Below are positions 48,023-57,032 of a stretch of DNA of 64,000 nucleotides, in pieces. A program made the position numbers and the translations under genes. This DNA is from Mesorhizobium sp. B2-3-12. GTDB taxonomy: Bacteria; Pseudomonadota; Alphaproteobacteria; Rhizobiales; Rhizobiaceae. The stretch spans positions 496,001 through 560,000 of the forward strand of contig NZ_VFVR01000001.1 of assembly GCF_006442205.1 (NCBI RefSeq), written 5' to 3'. The notes beneath the pieces were generated by a model, which saw nothing but the letters and a program-made list of their open reading frames with translations, was not told where the DNA came from and ran no database searches. How positions within the stretch are numbered: position 1 is the first letter of the stretch; each line of letters starts with the position of its first letter.

Positions 48023-48071
48023 TTGACGATAATATTCAGCTATAATGCGAAGCCAGTCTGGAATTATTCCA
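48023..48071 (+). promoter_or_regulatory. rirA upstream region with TGGAATTATTCCA palindrome
   Basis: A TATAAT box (48041-48046) lies downstream of TTGACG (48023-48028) at a non-ideal 12-bp spacing. The perfect 13-bp palindrome TGGAATTATTCCA (48059-48071) resembles the Irr-binding ICE box (TTAGAA-x-x-TTCTAA type). It sits about 120 bp before the rirA start. Confidence 0.45.
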
Positions 48072-48189
48072 AGGTATAGGCCATATTCCGCCGAGGCCAG
48101 TAGCGCGACTCCGAAAATCCGGGTGAAGCCGCGCCGGCAAAGTCTAGACCCTGGCATGGTTTACCAAGCCAGCGCTTTGTGAGGATGAA

Positions 48190-48654
48190 ATGCGGCTTAC
48201 CCGCCAAACCAACTATGCCATGCGCATCCTGATGTATTGTGCCGCCAACAATGACCGGTTGAGCCGCATCCCGGAAATCGCGACCGCCTATTCGGTGTCG
48301 GAACTGTTCCTGTTCAAGATCCTGCAGCCCCTGGTCGAGAACGGCCTGGTCGAGACGGTGCGCGGCAGGAACGGAGGGGTACGGCTCGGCCGTGCCGCCG
48401 AAGCGATCAGCCTGTTCGACGTCGTGCGCGTGACCGAGGAAAGCTTTGCCATGGCGGAGTGCTTCGAGAACGACGCCGCGGAATGTCCGCTGGTCGACAG
48501 CTGCGCATTGAACTCGGCGCTTCGCGAGGCGCTCAACGCCTTCTTCGCCGTGCTTGCCCGTTACACCATCGCCGATCTGGTCGCGGCACGGCCGAATGTC
48601 CGCAATCTGCTTGGCATCGACATGCTGGTGGAACGCCGCGCCCCGGCTGCTTGA
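48190..48654 (+). CDS. rirA: Rhizobial iron regulator RirA (Rrf2 family)
   Basis: The 154-residue Rrf2 protein begins MRLTRQTNYAMRILMYCAAN and has the RirA winged helix (LSRIPEIATAYSVSELFLFKILQPL and VRGRNGGVRLG). Cysteines 91, 99 and 105 (ECFEND, ECPLV, DSCAL) are at the positions that hold the [4Fe-4S] cluster in known RirA. RirA represses iron-uptake genes when iron is sufficient. It is convergent with hmuV, next to the haem operon it would be expected to control. Confidence 0.95.
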   Translation: MRLTRQTNYAMRILMYCAANNDRLSRIPEIATAYSVSELFLFKILQPLVENGLVETVRGRNGGVRLGRAAEAISLFDVVRVTEESFAMAECFENDAAECPLVDSCALNSALREALNAFFAVLARYTIADLVAARPNVRNLLGIDMLVERRAPAA

Positions 48655-48675
48655 TCCCCGTCGCGCTGCCTGAAA

Positions 48676-49467
48676 TCAACCGACCGCCGATTGCGGCAGC
48701 ACGAATGGCATGTTGCCGGCCGGCAGCACGCCGACCTTGAGCCGGCAATCGAACACCTTCTCGATCAGATCGTCACTCAGTACGTCGCGCGGCGAACCGG
48801 TCGCGGCCAGCCGGCCGCGATGCATGACGAAAATCCGGTCGGCGAACATCGCCGTCAGATTGAGATCATGCAGGATAGCGACCACGCCGCCGCCTCTTCT
48901 GGCGAAGTCGCGGGCGATGGTCATGATGATCAGTTGGTGCTTGATGTCGAGGCTGGACACCGGCTCGTCGAGGAAGAGATAACGCGGCCTGCCGTCGAGC
49001 ACCGGCGCCCAGACCTGGCACAGCACCCGCGCGAGTTGGACGCGCTGTTGCTCGCCGCCTGAAAGCTCCTGGTAGAAACGCCCGGCAAAGCCGTCGAGAT
49101 CGACCCGCGCCAGCGCGCGCTCGGGCAGCCGCGTATCCTCGCCCGGCAAGGCACCCGAGCGGCCGCCGACAAGGCCAAGCTTGACGACTTCCCGCACCGT
49201 GAACGGGAACGACAGCACCGTCGCCTGCGGCAGCACGGCCCGCTGGACGGCAACCTCCACCGGCTTCATCGCCGAGAGGTCGCCGCCGTTGAGAATGACG
49301 GTTCCGGCATAGGCGAGTTCGCCCGACAGCGCCTTGAGGAAGGTCGTCTTGCCCGAACCATTAGGGCCGACGATGGCCGCGATTTCGCCCGGGCGGGCGT
49401 CGAAATCGACATTGGCGACAATACGCTTGCCGGCGATATCGACCGAAACGTCCCTTGCCTCGATCAT
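48676..49467 (-). CDS. hmuV: Hemin ABC transporter ATPase HmuV
   Basis: The 263-residue ATPase has Walker A IVGPNGSGKTTFL, signature ELSGGEQQRVQLARVLCQ, Walker B RYLFLDEPVSSLD and the switch His in AILHDLNLTAMFA. It powers haem import through HmuU. Start MIEARDVSVDIAG at 49467. Downstream of hmuU by 38 bp and last in hmuPSTUV. Confidence 0.95.
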   Translation of the reverse strand: MIEARDVSVDIAGKRIVANVDFDARPGEIAAIVGPNGSGKTTFLKALSGELAYAGTVILNGGDLSAMKPVEVAVQRAVLPQATVLSFPFTVREVVKLGLVGGRSGALPGEDTRLPERALARVDLDGFAGRFYQELSGGEQQRVQLARVLCQVWAPVLDGRPRYLFLDEPVSSLDIKHQLIIMTIARDFARRGGGVVAILHDLNLTAMFADRIFVMHRGRLAATGSPRDVLSDDLIEKVFDCRLKVGVLPAGNMPFVLPQSAVG

Positions 49468-49505
49468 CCCAACCTCACAAACCCGAGCCTCACAAATCCC
49501 AAGTC

Positions 49506-50606
49506 TCACAAATCGACCACGCCGCGCTTGCGCAGCAATATCCACAGGAAGAATGGCGCGCCGGCGATTGCCGTGACGATGCCGATCGGCAATTCGGCCG
49601 GCGCCACGATGGTGCGGGCGACCGCGTCGGCAAGCAGCAGCAACGAGGCGCCGAGCAGCGCCGAGGCCGGCAGCAGATAGCGATTGTCCGGGCCAATCAG
49701 CAGGCGCAGCAGGTGCGGCACCACGATGCCGACGAAGCCGATGCCGCCGCTGACGGCCACCGACGCGCCGACTGCCGCCGAAACACCGACAATGGCCGTG
49801 TATTTCAGCCGCTGCACCGGAATGCCGAGATGGCCGGCGGTGGCCTCGCCGAGCGCCAGCGCGTTGAGGCCGCGGGCCAGGAACGGCATCGCCGCGAGCG
49901 CCAGGACGATGATGGGCCCGACGGAAGCGATCTTGGCCCATGTCGCACCGCCGAGCGATCCCAGTGACCAGAAGGTCAGATCGCGCAGCTGGCCATCGTC
50001 GGCCATGAAGATCAGGATTCCGGTCAGCGCCATGGCGAGCGCCGCCAGGGCGATGCCCGCGAGCAACATGGTGGCGACCGAGGTTTGCCCGCGTCGCGTG
50101 GCGACCTGATAAAGCACCAATGTCGTTGCAAGACCGCCGAAGAATGCCGCGAGCGGCAACGCAAGCGTTCCGAGCAATGCGGTCACCGGCGCCAGAATGG
50201 TCCCGCCCAGCACGATGATCGCCACCGCGCCGAGGCTGGAGCCGGCTGAAACCCCGATCAGGCCGGGGTCGGCGAGCGGATTGCGGAACAATCCCTGCAT
50301 GACGGCGCCACAGACAGCGAGAGCCGCCCCCACCAGCATGCCCAGGATAACGCGCGGCAGCCGGATGTCGTAGACGATCAGTTCGTCACGGGCGTTGCGT
50401 GCCGCATCGCCGGAGACGGTGCCAAGGAGCCAATCCCTGATGACGTTCACGGCGGATGCGTCCGACGCCCCTGCCGTGAGCGAAAGCAAGACGGCGATTG
50501 CCAGGCCGAGGCACAGCAAAAGGATGACCGCGCGGGCGCGTGCCGAACGATCGCCTTCGGACACACCCGTCACCTTGACCGTACCGGCGATCGATTGATC
50601 GACCAT
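49506..50606 (-). CDS. hmuU: Hemin ABC transporter permease HmuU
   Basis: The 366-residue FecCD-family permease has about ten helices: VYDIRLPRVILGMLVGAALAVCGAVMQGLFRNPLADPGLIGVSAGSSLGAV is the FecCD core, followed later by GGIGFVGIVVPHLLRLLIGPDNRYLLP. It moves haem across the inner membrane. ATG 50606 is 5 bases after the hmuT stop, so translation is coupled. Confidence 0.95.
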   Translation of the reverse strand: MVDQSIAGTVKVTGVSEGDRSARARAVILLLCLGLAIAVLLSLTAGASDASAVNVIRDWLLGTVSGDAARNARDELIVYDIRLPRVILGMLVGAALAVCGAVMQGLFRNPLADPGLIGVSAGSSLGAVAIIVLGGTILAPVTALLGTLALPLAAFFGGLATTLVLYQVATRRGQTSVATMLLAGIALAALAMALTGILIFMADDGQLRDLTFWSLGSLGGATWAKIASVGPIIVLALAAMPFLARGLNALALGEATAGHLGIPVQRLKYTAIVGVSAAVGASVAVSGGIGFVGIVVPHLLRLLIGPDNRYLLPASALLGASLLLLADAVARTIVAPAELPIGIVTAIAGAPFFLWILLRKRGVVDL

Positions 50607-50611
50607 GATGC

Positions 50612-51505
50612 TCAGTCCGTGCCCTGCGCGCCGTAGAGCGAAACCGTGAGATCGTGGATGGCGTCGGCCGTGCGCGGCCCGAAGCCGAGCAGGTAGCCGC
50701 CCCACATGCTGATCAACTTGCGGCCGGTGCCCGCCGGGGTCGAAGCAATGGCGGGGTTGGCAAACAACTCCTCTTCGGAGATTGGCGGCCCACCTCCCTT
50801 CATCGTCAGGATGACATCCGGCCTGGCGGTCACGATCGCCTCGTCGGACACCGGCTTGTAGCCGGAGAAGCCCTCGACCGCGTTGACCGCGCCGGCGAGC
50901 TTGATGATGCCCTCTGCGGCGGTGTCGCTGCCCGCGGCAAGAATCTTGCCGCCTTGCGTCGAGAGCACGAAAAGGACGCGCTTGCGCTCGTTGATCGAGG
51001 CTGCCTGTTTTTCGGCGGCCGAGAGCTTCGCATCCGTCTCGGCGACCAGCCTGTCGGCCTTGGCGTCGACACCCAGCGCCTTACCCACGACCCGGATCTT
51101 CTCCAGAATGCCTTCATGGGTGAAATGCTCGGGCACCTCTATGTAAGCCACCCTCGACTTCTTGAGCACGTCGATCGCTTCCTGCGGGCCGCTGCCGTGG
51201 AGCGCCAGAATGCCGGACGGATTGACCGAAAGAACGCCCTCGGGCGACAGCTGGCGCATATAGCCGACATCGGGAAGCTTCGATGCTTCCTCGGGATAAG
51301 AACTCGTCGAATCGCGTGCAACCAGGCGGCCCTCCTCGCCGAGCGCATAGACGATTTCGGTGATCGAACCGCCGATGGAGGCGATCCGCGACGTGTCGGA
51401 AAAGACCGTTGCGCCTTCGTTGGCGCCGACGGGCAAGGCCGTCAAAGCGAGCAAGGCGCCAACCATCGGCGCCAGCGCGGCGCGTAAACTGAAAACAACA
51501 TGCAT
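50612..51505 (-). CDS. hmuT: Periplasmic hemin-binding protein HmuT
   Basis: The 297-residue class III binding protein has a signal peptide (LRAALAPMVGALLALTALPVGA) and the HmuT motifs SIGGSITEIVYALGEEGRLVARDSTSSYPEEASKLPDVGYMRQLSPEGVLSVNP (read in parts of under 20) and PDVILTMKGGGPPISEE. It carries haem from the receptor to HmuU. Start 51505 is 11 bases after the hmuS stop. Confidence 0.95.
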   Translation of the reverse strand: MHVVFSLRAALAPMVGALLALTALPVGANEGATVFSDTSRIASIGGSITEIVYALGEEGRLVARDSTSSYPEEASKLPDVGYMRQLSPEGVLSVNPSGILALHGSGPQEAIDVLKKSRVAYIEVPEHFTHEGILEKIRVVGKALGVDAKADRLVAETDAKLSAAEKQAASINERKRVLFVLSTQGGKILAAGSDTAAEGIIKLAGAVNAVEGFSGYKPVSDEAIVTARPDVILTMKGGGPPISEEELFANPAIASTPAGTGRKLISMWGGYLLGFGPRTADAIHDLTVSLYGAQGTD

Positions 51506-51516
51506 TGGGTTCTTCC

Positions 51517-52578
51517 TCAGGCTGCCGTCGGGTTTGGAAGGCGCGGCAGGTGCTCGGCCAGGAAGCGCCAGTCGTCGCGCTCGCTTTCGCCCTCGTGGCG
51601 CTTGCCGAAGAACTGGATGATCATCTCGCCATTGGCGCCATAGACCTCGAGCGATGTGACATGACCGTCCTTGGTCGGCTTGCGCACCGCCCAGACCTCA
51701 TGGATGTGGTCCGTGCGCAGATGCAGGTGGAAGGTCACGTCGAGCACGTTGATCCACGGCCCCATCGGCTTGATCGACTTGACCGGGCCGGAATGGATCT
51801 GGATGCAGCCGCGGTTGCCCACAAAACACATGATCGGCATCTCGCCTTCGGCGGCGTGGTGGAACATGGCGCGCACCGCGTCATTGTCGAGCAGCCAGGC
51901 ATAGTCCTGGCCGACCATCCGCACCGCCTGGCGGCGGCTGAGCTTCAACGTCTTCAGCATGCCGAAGAACTGGTGCACGTCCGTCAGCCGGCTCCAGCGG
52001 TCGCGCAGATCGTCCAGGCTCGCGGTCGATGTCGCGGTCTCGCTTTCCTCGTCGAGAACGGACCCTGAAATGTCGATAGTCGGCTCCTGGTTCGATGATT
52101 CCAGCGAGGCGACCAGCTTCTGGTAGGCATACAGACTGGACGCCGGTCGCAGATGCACCTTGTGCACCGCCTCGCCCGCCGCATCGAAGAACTGCAGGCT
52201 GCGGCGGATGTCGTCGCCGTCGCGCTTTTCCACGGCAAAGCCGTGTGCCCAGACTTTCGGGAAGATGCGCAGGTCGATGTTCTCGCCGAGCACCATGGCA
52301 TTGTGGTTGCCGGTGACGACCTTGTCGTAGACGCCGATCTTCTCGTGCACGGCACTTTCGTTGCGGGTCAGCGCCATGACCTCGCCAACGGCCTCGAGGC
52401 CGGTCAGAAGGTCGTTGACGCGGGGTTCGACGCGCACGACGCCATCGCCGCAATGCGCGGCCACCAGTTCGGCCTCCGAAATGCCGAGCTGGCCGGCCAG
52501 GTCACGCTCGCGCGTTTTCGGATTCTCCGCCCGTGCCCGCCGGATTTCATGCGGGGCGGGTTTTACGCGCTGATCCAT
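51517..52578 (-). CDS. hmuS: Hemin-degrading/haem-handling factor HmuS
   Basis: The 353-residue cytoplasmic protein is made of two HmuS/HemS repeats: ALTRNESAVHEKIGVYDKV in the first and MFHHAAEGEMPIMCFVGNRGCIQIHSGPVK in the second. HemS-type proteins bind haem taken in by HmuTUV and pass it on or degrade it. ATG 52578 (MDQRVKPAPHEIRRAR) is 22 bp after hmuP. Confidence 0.94.
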   Translation of the reverse strand: MDQRVKPAPHEIRRARAENPKTRERDLAGQLGISEAELVAAHCGDGVVRVEPRVNDLLTGLEAVGEVMALTRNESAVHEKIGVYDKVVTGNHNAMVLGENIDLRIFPKVWAHGFAVEKRDGDDIRRSLQFFDAAGEAVHKVHLRPASSLYAYQKLVASLESSNQEPTIDISGSVLDEESETATSTASLDDLRDRWSRLTDVHQFFGMLKTLKLSRRQAVRMVGQDYAWLLDNDAVRAMFHHAAEGEMPIMCFVGNRGCIQIHSGPVKSIKPMGPWINVLDVTFHLHLRTDHIHEVWAVRKPTKDGHVTSLEVYGANGEMIIQFFGKRHEGESERDDWRFLAEHLPRLPNPTAA

Positions 52579-52600
52579 GTCTTACCCCTGTCGCCTTGTC

Positions 52601-52807
52601 TTACTTGTTGAGAATGAGCTTGCCCTGCCGGGTGATCTTCAACCGGTAGAGCGCGCCATGATGCTCGATGCCGATCTCGTGCTCGCCCTGGAACAGCGTG
52701 TTGCTGGACAGCGTTCGCACCGCGAGCGGAATCCGATCGAAACGCGCCGAGGCCTCGTCGGAGCGGCGGACGCGATAGCGAAAATCGTTGGGATTGTGCG
52801 TGTTCAT
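52601..52807 (-). CDS. hmuP: Hemin uptake protein HemP/HmuP
   Basis: The 68-residue protein ends in the HemP signature SSNTLFQGEHEIGIEHHGALYRLKITRQGKLILNK, with an N-terminal basic segment (RYRVRRSDEAS). In Bradyrhizobium HmuP is a co-activator of haem-receptor transcription. It is the first gene of hmuPSTUV and divergent from the receptor. GAAGGGATCGACCCAG precedes ATG 52807. Confidence 0.93.
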   Translation of the reverse strand: MNTHNPNDFRYRVRRSDEASARFDRIPLAVRTLSSNTLFQGEHEIGIEHHGALYRLKITRQGKLILNK

Positions 52808-52870
52808 CTGGGTCGATCCCTTCCTGTGCCGGGCATCTGGCTAGGCGTTGCGAAATTGCCGATTCATTTC

Positions 52871-52905
52871 TTGACTTGAATAATCATGTTTACTAGTCAG
52901 TGCAA
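52871..52905. promoter_or_regulatory. Overlapping divergent promoters between hmuP and the haem receptor
   Basis: Plus strand: TTGACT (52871-52876) and TAGTCA (52894-52899) are 17 bp apart. Minus strand: TTGCAC (52900-52905) and TATTCA (52877-52882) are also 17 bp apart. The two promoters interleave in one AT-rich stretch, so one bound regulator such as RirA or Irr could block both. Confidence 0.55.
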
Positions 52906-53006
52906 TACCGGACTAAATGAGTCAACATTTAAGATGCCGGATACGAGCAAAAATGCCAGCAAGCCCCGGGCCAGCCAGCATGGAACCTGGGATTTGGAGT
53001 TGGGGC

Positions 53007-55068
53007 ATGGGGTTGATGATTTGGGAACGGCGCGGCCGCTCGGCGGCGAACGGTGCGGCGGCTTTGCTCGCAAGCGTGGCGGTGGTCGCCCTGTCCGCGC
53101 CGTTCGCGCACGCGCAACAGGCGACGCGGCCGGCGGGCGAGCAGGCCGATCAATCGAAGAAGACTGACCAGGAAAAAGCAGCCCCCGCCGGCGCGACGCT
53201 GCTCGACAAGATCCTGGTGCTGAGCCGCACCGGCGAGACCGCGATCCAATCGCTGGCCTCGGCAAGCCATGTCGATCAGGAACAGCTCGATCGGCGCATG
53301 GCCACGACGCCGAACGAGATGCTGCTCGGTGTGCCGGGTGTCGCCACGCAGGCCGATGCCAGGCGTGTCAGCACCAGCATCAACATCCGCGGCCTGCAGG
53401 ATTTCGGCCGCGTCGCTGTCATCGTCGATGGCGCGCGCCAGAATTTCCAGCGCTCCGACCACGGCACGCAGTCGACCTTCTACATCGATCCCGAGCTCGT
53501 CAAATCCGTCGACGTGATCCGTGGTCCGGTCGCCAACACCTATGGTTCGGGCGCCATTGGCGGTGTCGTGTTCTTCGACACCAAGGATGCCCAGGACTTT
53601 CTCAAGCCGGAAGAGACCTGGGCCGGTGCCGTCACTGGACGCTACGAGAGCAACGGCAAGGGCTGGACTACCAGTGCCACCGGTGCCTACCGCATCAATG
53701 AAAACTGGGACGTGTTGGGCAACATCGTCTACCGCGACTACGACAACTACAGGGATGGCGATGGCGACACTGTCAACGGCACTGGCTTCGACGTGCTGAG
53801 CGGCCTGCTCAAGACCACCATCCGGCCGACCGAGAACAGTGAGCTGAAGCTTGGCTGGGTCGGCTCGAGCGACGGCTGGGACGAGACCAGCGGCGGCGTG
53901 CCTGTGAATGATGCCGACCTGAAGTCGAACACCTTCACGGCCCGCTACAACATCACGGACGAGGACAAGAGCTGGCTCGATCTCCACATCAACACCTCCT
54001 ACAACAAGACCAATCTCGATCTGACCAGTCTTGTCCCGCAGAACCGCTTCGATCCGGTGACCGGTCTTCCCGTGGTGCTGCCGGCAGGGTCGCGGTCGAC
54101 ATTCGATGTCGGCACGACCGGCATCGATATCTGGAACACGTCACGGTTCGAAACGAGCGGCATCGCGCATGAACTGACCTATGGCGGCGACTGGGTCGGC
54201 GACAATGTCGAGACCGGCGGCGCGGCCGGCGGCGACAGTTTCTACACCCCATCGGGCAAGCGGAATGTGTCGGGCGCCTACGTCCAGGACAAACTCACCT
54301 GGGAATGGCTCGAAGTCATCGCCGGCTTGCGCTACGACAGCTACAGCCTGAAGGACGACACGCACGATATTTCCGGCGACAGGCTATCGCCGCGCGTCAC
54401 GGTCGGTGTCTCGCCTTTCGAGAGCGCCGGGCTTGCGGGCCTGCAATTCTACGGCACCTACGCGGAAGGTTACCGCTCGCCGTCGATCACGGAGACGCTG
54501 ATCAGCGGCAATCATCCCGCCGGCGTCAGCTTCCCGTTCCTGCCCAATCCAAATCTGCGTGACCCTGTCACCGTTCGCTCCAGGCAGCGGCTGCCCGTTC
54601 GGCCCCGGCATCCCGATCTGCTTCCAATATCAGAATTTCGCCAAGGCCAAGATCGACGGCTTCGAGTTGGAAGGCGTCTACGACGCGGCATGGGGCTATG
54701 CCGGGCTTTCCGCCTCGATCACCAACGGTCACACCGTTTCCTACAAGGGCGTGGAAGCCGACCTCGCCACCATCCCCTCCTCTCAGGTCACCGCTCAGTT
54801 GGGCCTGCGCTTCCTCGAGGACAAGCTGACCGTTGGCGGTGAAGTGCAGTACAATGGCAAGCCGAAGGGCAATGCGGTGGCCACGGACTACACGCTGGTC
54901 AACGCCTTCGCCAGCTATCAGGCGACCGACAATCTGAAGGTCGATTTCCGCGCCGACAATCTGTTCGACGTCAAATACGCCAACCCGCTCAACGGCAGCA
55001 CGACAGTCGCGGTCTATGAACCCGGCATCACGCTGAAACTGGCGGCAACCATGCGTTTTGGAGGCTGA
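53007..55068 (+). pseudogene. hmuR: TonB-dependent haem receptor, frameshifted with apparent internal deletion
   Basis: The first part (53007 to about 54560) has a signal peptide, the plug (ILVLSRTGETAIQSLA; TSINIRGLQDFGRVAVIVDG; GPVANTYGSGAIGGV) and barrel strands up to GYRSPSITETL and FLPNPNLR, the FRAP/NPNL haem-receptor motifs with the intervening His. From 54559 the homology continues in another frame as VTLSPFAPGSGCPFGPGIP and runs normally to AATMRF at 55068. About 40-60 residues expected after NPNL seem to be missing as well, so a deletion of non-triplet length is likelier than a one-base error. Read as is, the first frame runs on to 54842 with nonsense sequence. Start MGLMIWERRGRS at 53007 follows TTGGAGTTGGGGC. 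Confidence 0.8.
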
Positions 55069-55074
55069 TCTGCC

Positions 55075-55512
55075 ATGACGAGCTTGACGGCATCGCTTCG
55101 TCTGCTGACCTCGACGCTGGCGATGTCGCTTGCGACGCTTCCGGCGTGGACTGAGCAGTCCGCGCCGGTCCTGACCCTCGAACTCAATGCCGCGCAGCCT
55201 TCGGAAAAGGGCTGCCGGCTGACCTTCCTGGTCAACAACAGTCTCGGCGCCGACGTCACCAAGGCGGCGTTCGAGATCGCGTTGTTCAACGAGGCCGGGG
55301 TCGTCGACCGGCTGACCGTGCTCGACTTCAAGGACCTGCCTTCCGGCAAGACAAAGGTGACGCGTTTTGACCTCGCCGGCACCGACTGCACCAAGGTCAG
55401 CCGCGTGCTGATCAACAGCGCGACCGAATGCGTGGGCTCAGGCGTCGAGCCGGCCGCCTGCATGCGCAAGCTGAAGACGGACACCAAGACCGGCATCGCT
55501 TTCGGCGTCTGA
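55075..55512 (+). CDS. Secreted protein between haem receptor and tonB, function unknown
   Basis: The 145-residue product has a signal peptide (MTSLTASLRLLTSTLAMSLATLPAWT) and a mature domain of about 118 residues with a beta-rich pattern (LTLELNAAQPSEKGCRLTFLVNN; FEIALFNEAGVVDRLTVLDFKDLP) and four cysteines (GCRL, TDCTK, TECVG, AACMR). I do not recognise a named family. It starts 6 bp after the receptor and precedes tonB, so a periplasmic role in haem uptake is inferred from position. Confidence 0.75.
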   Translation: MTSLTASLRLLTSTLAMSLATLPAWTEQSAPVLTLELNAAQPSEKGCRLTFLVNNSLGADVTKAAFEIALFNEAGVVDRLTVLDFKDLPSGKTKVTRFDLAGTDCTKVSRVLINSATECVGSGVEPAACMRKLKTDTKTGIAFGV

Positions 55513-55513
55513 G

Positions 55514-56641
55514 GTGGGGCTGCATCAAGCATCCCTGGGAAAGACCGAGGCCCGCCCGCTGGGCAGCGTCCCGATGTCCCGGAGCGGGGCAATCGATGTT
55601 GATTTGACAAGTCGGCGCCGGCCGCTGCAATTTCCGCCGCGCGACATGCAGGAAATCAGTCCCCTCCCCGACGCCGGCGACGAGTTGGCCATCGTGCCCG
55701 CAGAGCCGATCGGCTGGACGCCACCCGCAGCCAAAGGCAGATGGCCGGCGGCGATCGTCGCGTCCTGCCTGCTTCACGCCGGCGTGGTGGCGGCTTTCCT
55801 GATCTCGCCCAAAGGCGCTGCCGACTTGCCGGATACGGCGCAGTCGCAAGGCAGCGACCAGGCCGGCGACAAGGTGGCGGGCAGCGCGCTGGACCGCGAA
55901 TCGCAGGCGATGAACGTCACACTGGTGCCCAACCCACAACCGGCCAAACCGGCACCGTCTCGTCCCGCTTCGTCGCCCCAACCACCACCGGCCCGGCAAG
56001 CCGCGGCCTCGCCCGAGAAGCCGCTCGAGCCGTCTCAACCTGTCCGTGAAGCGGCCAGGCCACCGTCACCCGAGCCGGCAAGGCAGGCCTCGTCAACGCC
56101 CGATATACTGGTGACCGACGTCCCTCGCGATGACAATCAGAGCGTTGCGGCAAAAATCGAAGAGCCGGCACAGCCGGAGGTTCAACCCGAAACCCCAGAG
56201 ACAGTCGCCGCCATCGCACAACCTCCTGTGCCCAGCCCCAGGCCAAGTCCGCCAGCCGTCGCGGCAAGCGAAGTGGACGACAAGCGCGGCACGGCCGACG
56301 GCCAAGTCCGTTCCGCGCGGACGGCTAGCAAAGGCAAAAAGCAAAAAGAGGTGGGCAGCGCCACGGAGGACAGCTATCGCAGCGACGTCATCCGCAAGCT
56401 CAGCGGGGTCAATCGTGCAGTGCCTCCAGCGGTGCAGCTCACAGCGCTCAACAATGCTGTCGTGACATTCGTCATCGGCAGCCGCGGCGGCATCGACGAT
56501 CTGCGTATCCTGCAAAGCTCCGGATCGCCAAACTTCGATCAGGTCGTGCTCGGCATCGTGCGCAAGGCAGCGCCCTTCCCGCCCATCCCACCCAAGGTAG
56601 GCAACAGCCTGGTGTTCACAGGCGCAATTGGACCGTTCTGA
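55514..56641 (+). CDS. tonB: TonB energy-transducing protein
   Basis: The product of up to 375 residues has one membrane helix (WPAAIVASCLLHAGVVAAFLIS), a long Pro-rich periplasmic spacer, and a C-terminal TonB domain (SYRSDVIRKLSGVNRAVPPAVQL; NNAVVTFVIGSRGGIDDLRILQSSGSPNFDQVVLGIVRKAAPFPPIP in parts). It couples the proton gradient to the outer-membrane receptor. The start is uncertain: GTG 55514 immediately follows the previous stop, and ATG at 55574 or 55646 are alternatives. Its presence in the haem locus suggests a dedicated TonB. Confidence 0.9.
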   Translation: MGLHQASLGKTEARPLGSVPMSRSGAIDVDLTSRRRPLQFPPRDMQEISPLPDAGDELAIVPAEPIGWTPPAAKGRWPAAIVASCLLHAGVVAAFLISPKGAADLPDTAQSQGSDQAGDKVAGSALDRESQAMNVTLVPNPQPAKPAPSRPASSPQPPPARQAAASPEKPLEPSQPVREAARPPSPEPARQASSTPDILVTDVPRDDNQSVAAKIEEPAQPEVQPETPETVAAIAQPPVPSPRPSPPAVAASEVDDKRGTADGQVRSARTASKGKKQKEVGSATEDSYRSDVIRKLSGVNRAVPPAVQLTALNNAVVTFVIGSRGGIDDLRILQSSGSPNFDQVVLGIVRKAAPFPPIPPKVGNSLVFTGAIGPF

Positions 56642-56705
56642 GGTCCTGCCTTGCCGCTCAAACCATTCGCCAATCAGCGCGATCCAACGATCAGAAAGGA
56701 ATTCC

Positions 56706-57020
56706 ATGTACATCGCCATGAACCGCTTCAAGGTGCGGACCGGCTCCGAGGCCGATTTCGAAGCCGTGTGGAAGAACCGCGATTCCAGCCTTGCCGAGAT
56801 GAAAGGCTTTCGCGAGTTCCATCTGCTGCGCGGCCCGGTCAACGAGACCGAAGGTTATACGCTGTTTGCGTCGCACACGGTGTGGGCGAGCCATGAGGAT
56901 TTCGTCGCCTGGACCAGATCGGAGAATTTTCGCGCCGCCCACCGCAATGTCGGCACGACGAAAGTCCACTATCTCGGCCACCCGCAATTCGAGGGCTTTT
57001 CCGTCGTCGAGGGTGCTTGA
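56706..57020 (+). CDS. hmuQ: Haem-degrading monooxygenase HmuQ (ABM/IsdG-type)
   Basis: The 104-residue ABM-fold protein starts MYIAMNRFKVRTGSEADFEAVWKNRDSSLAEMKGF and continues FHLLRGPVNETEGYTLFASHTVWASHEDFVAWTRSENFRAAHRN, ending YLGHPQFEGFSVVEG. This matches rhizobial HmuQ, which opens the haem ring to release iron. AGAAAGGAATTCC precedes ATG 56706. It lies 65 bp after tonB on the same strand. Confidence 0.9.
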   Translation: MYIAMNRFKVRTGSEADFEAVWKNRDSSLAEMKGFREFHLLRGPVNETEGYTLFASHTVWASHEDFVAWTRSENFRAAHRNVGTTKVHYLGHPQFEGFSVVEGA

Positions 57021-57032
57021 GAACCGGCCAGT

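Noticed and set aside
48676-49941. Extension of HmuV by about 158 codons upstream into hmuU
   Set aside because: The extra part is an out-of-frame reading of hmuU; HmuV family proteins begin at MIEARDVSVD.
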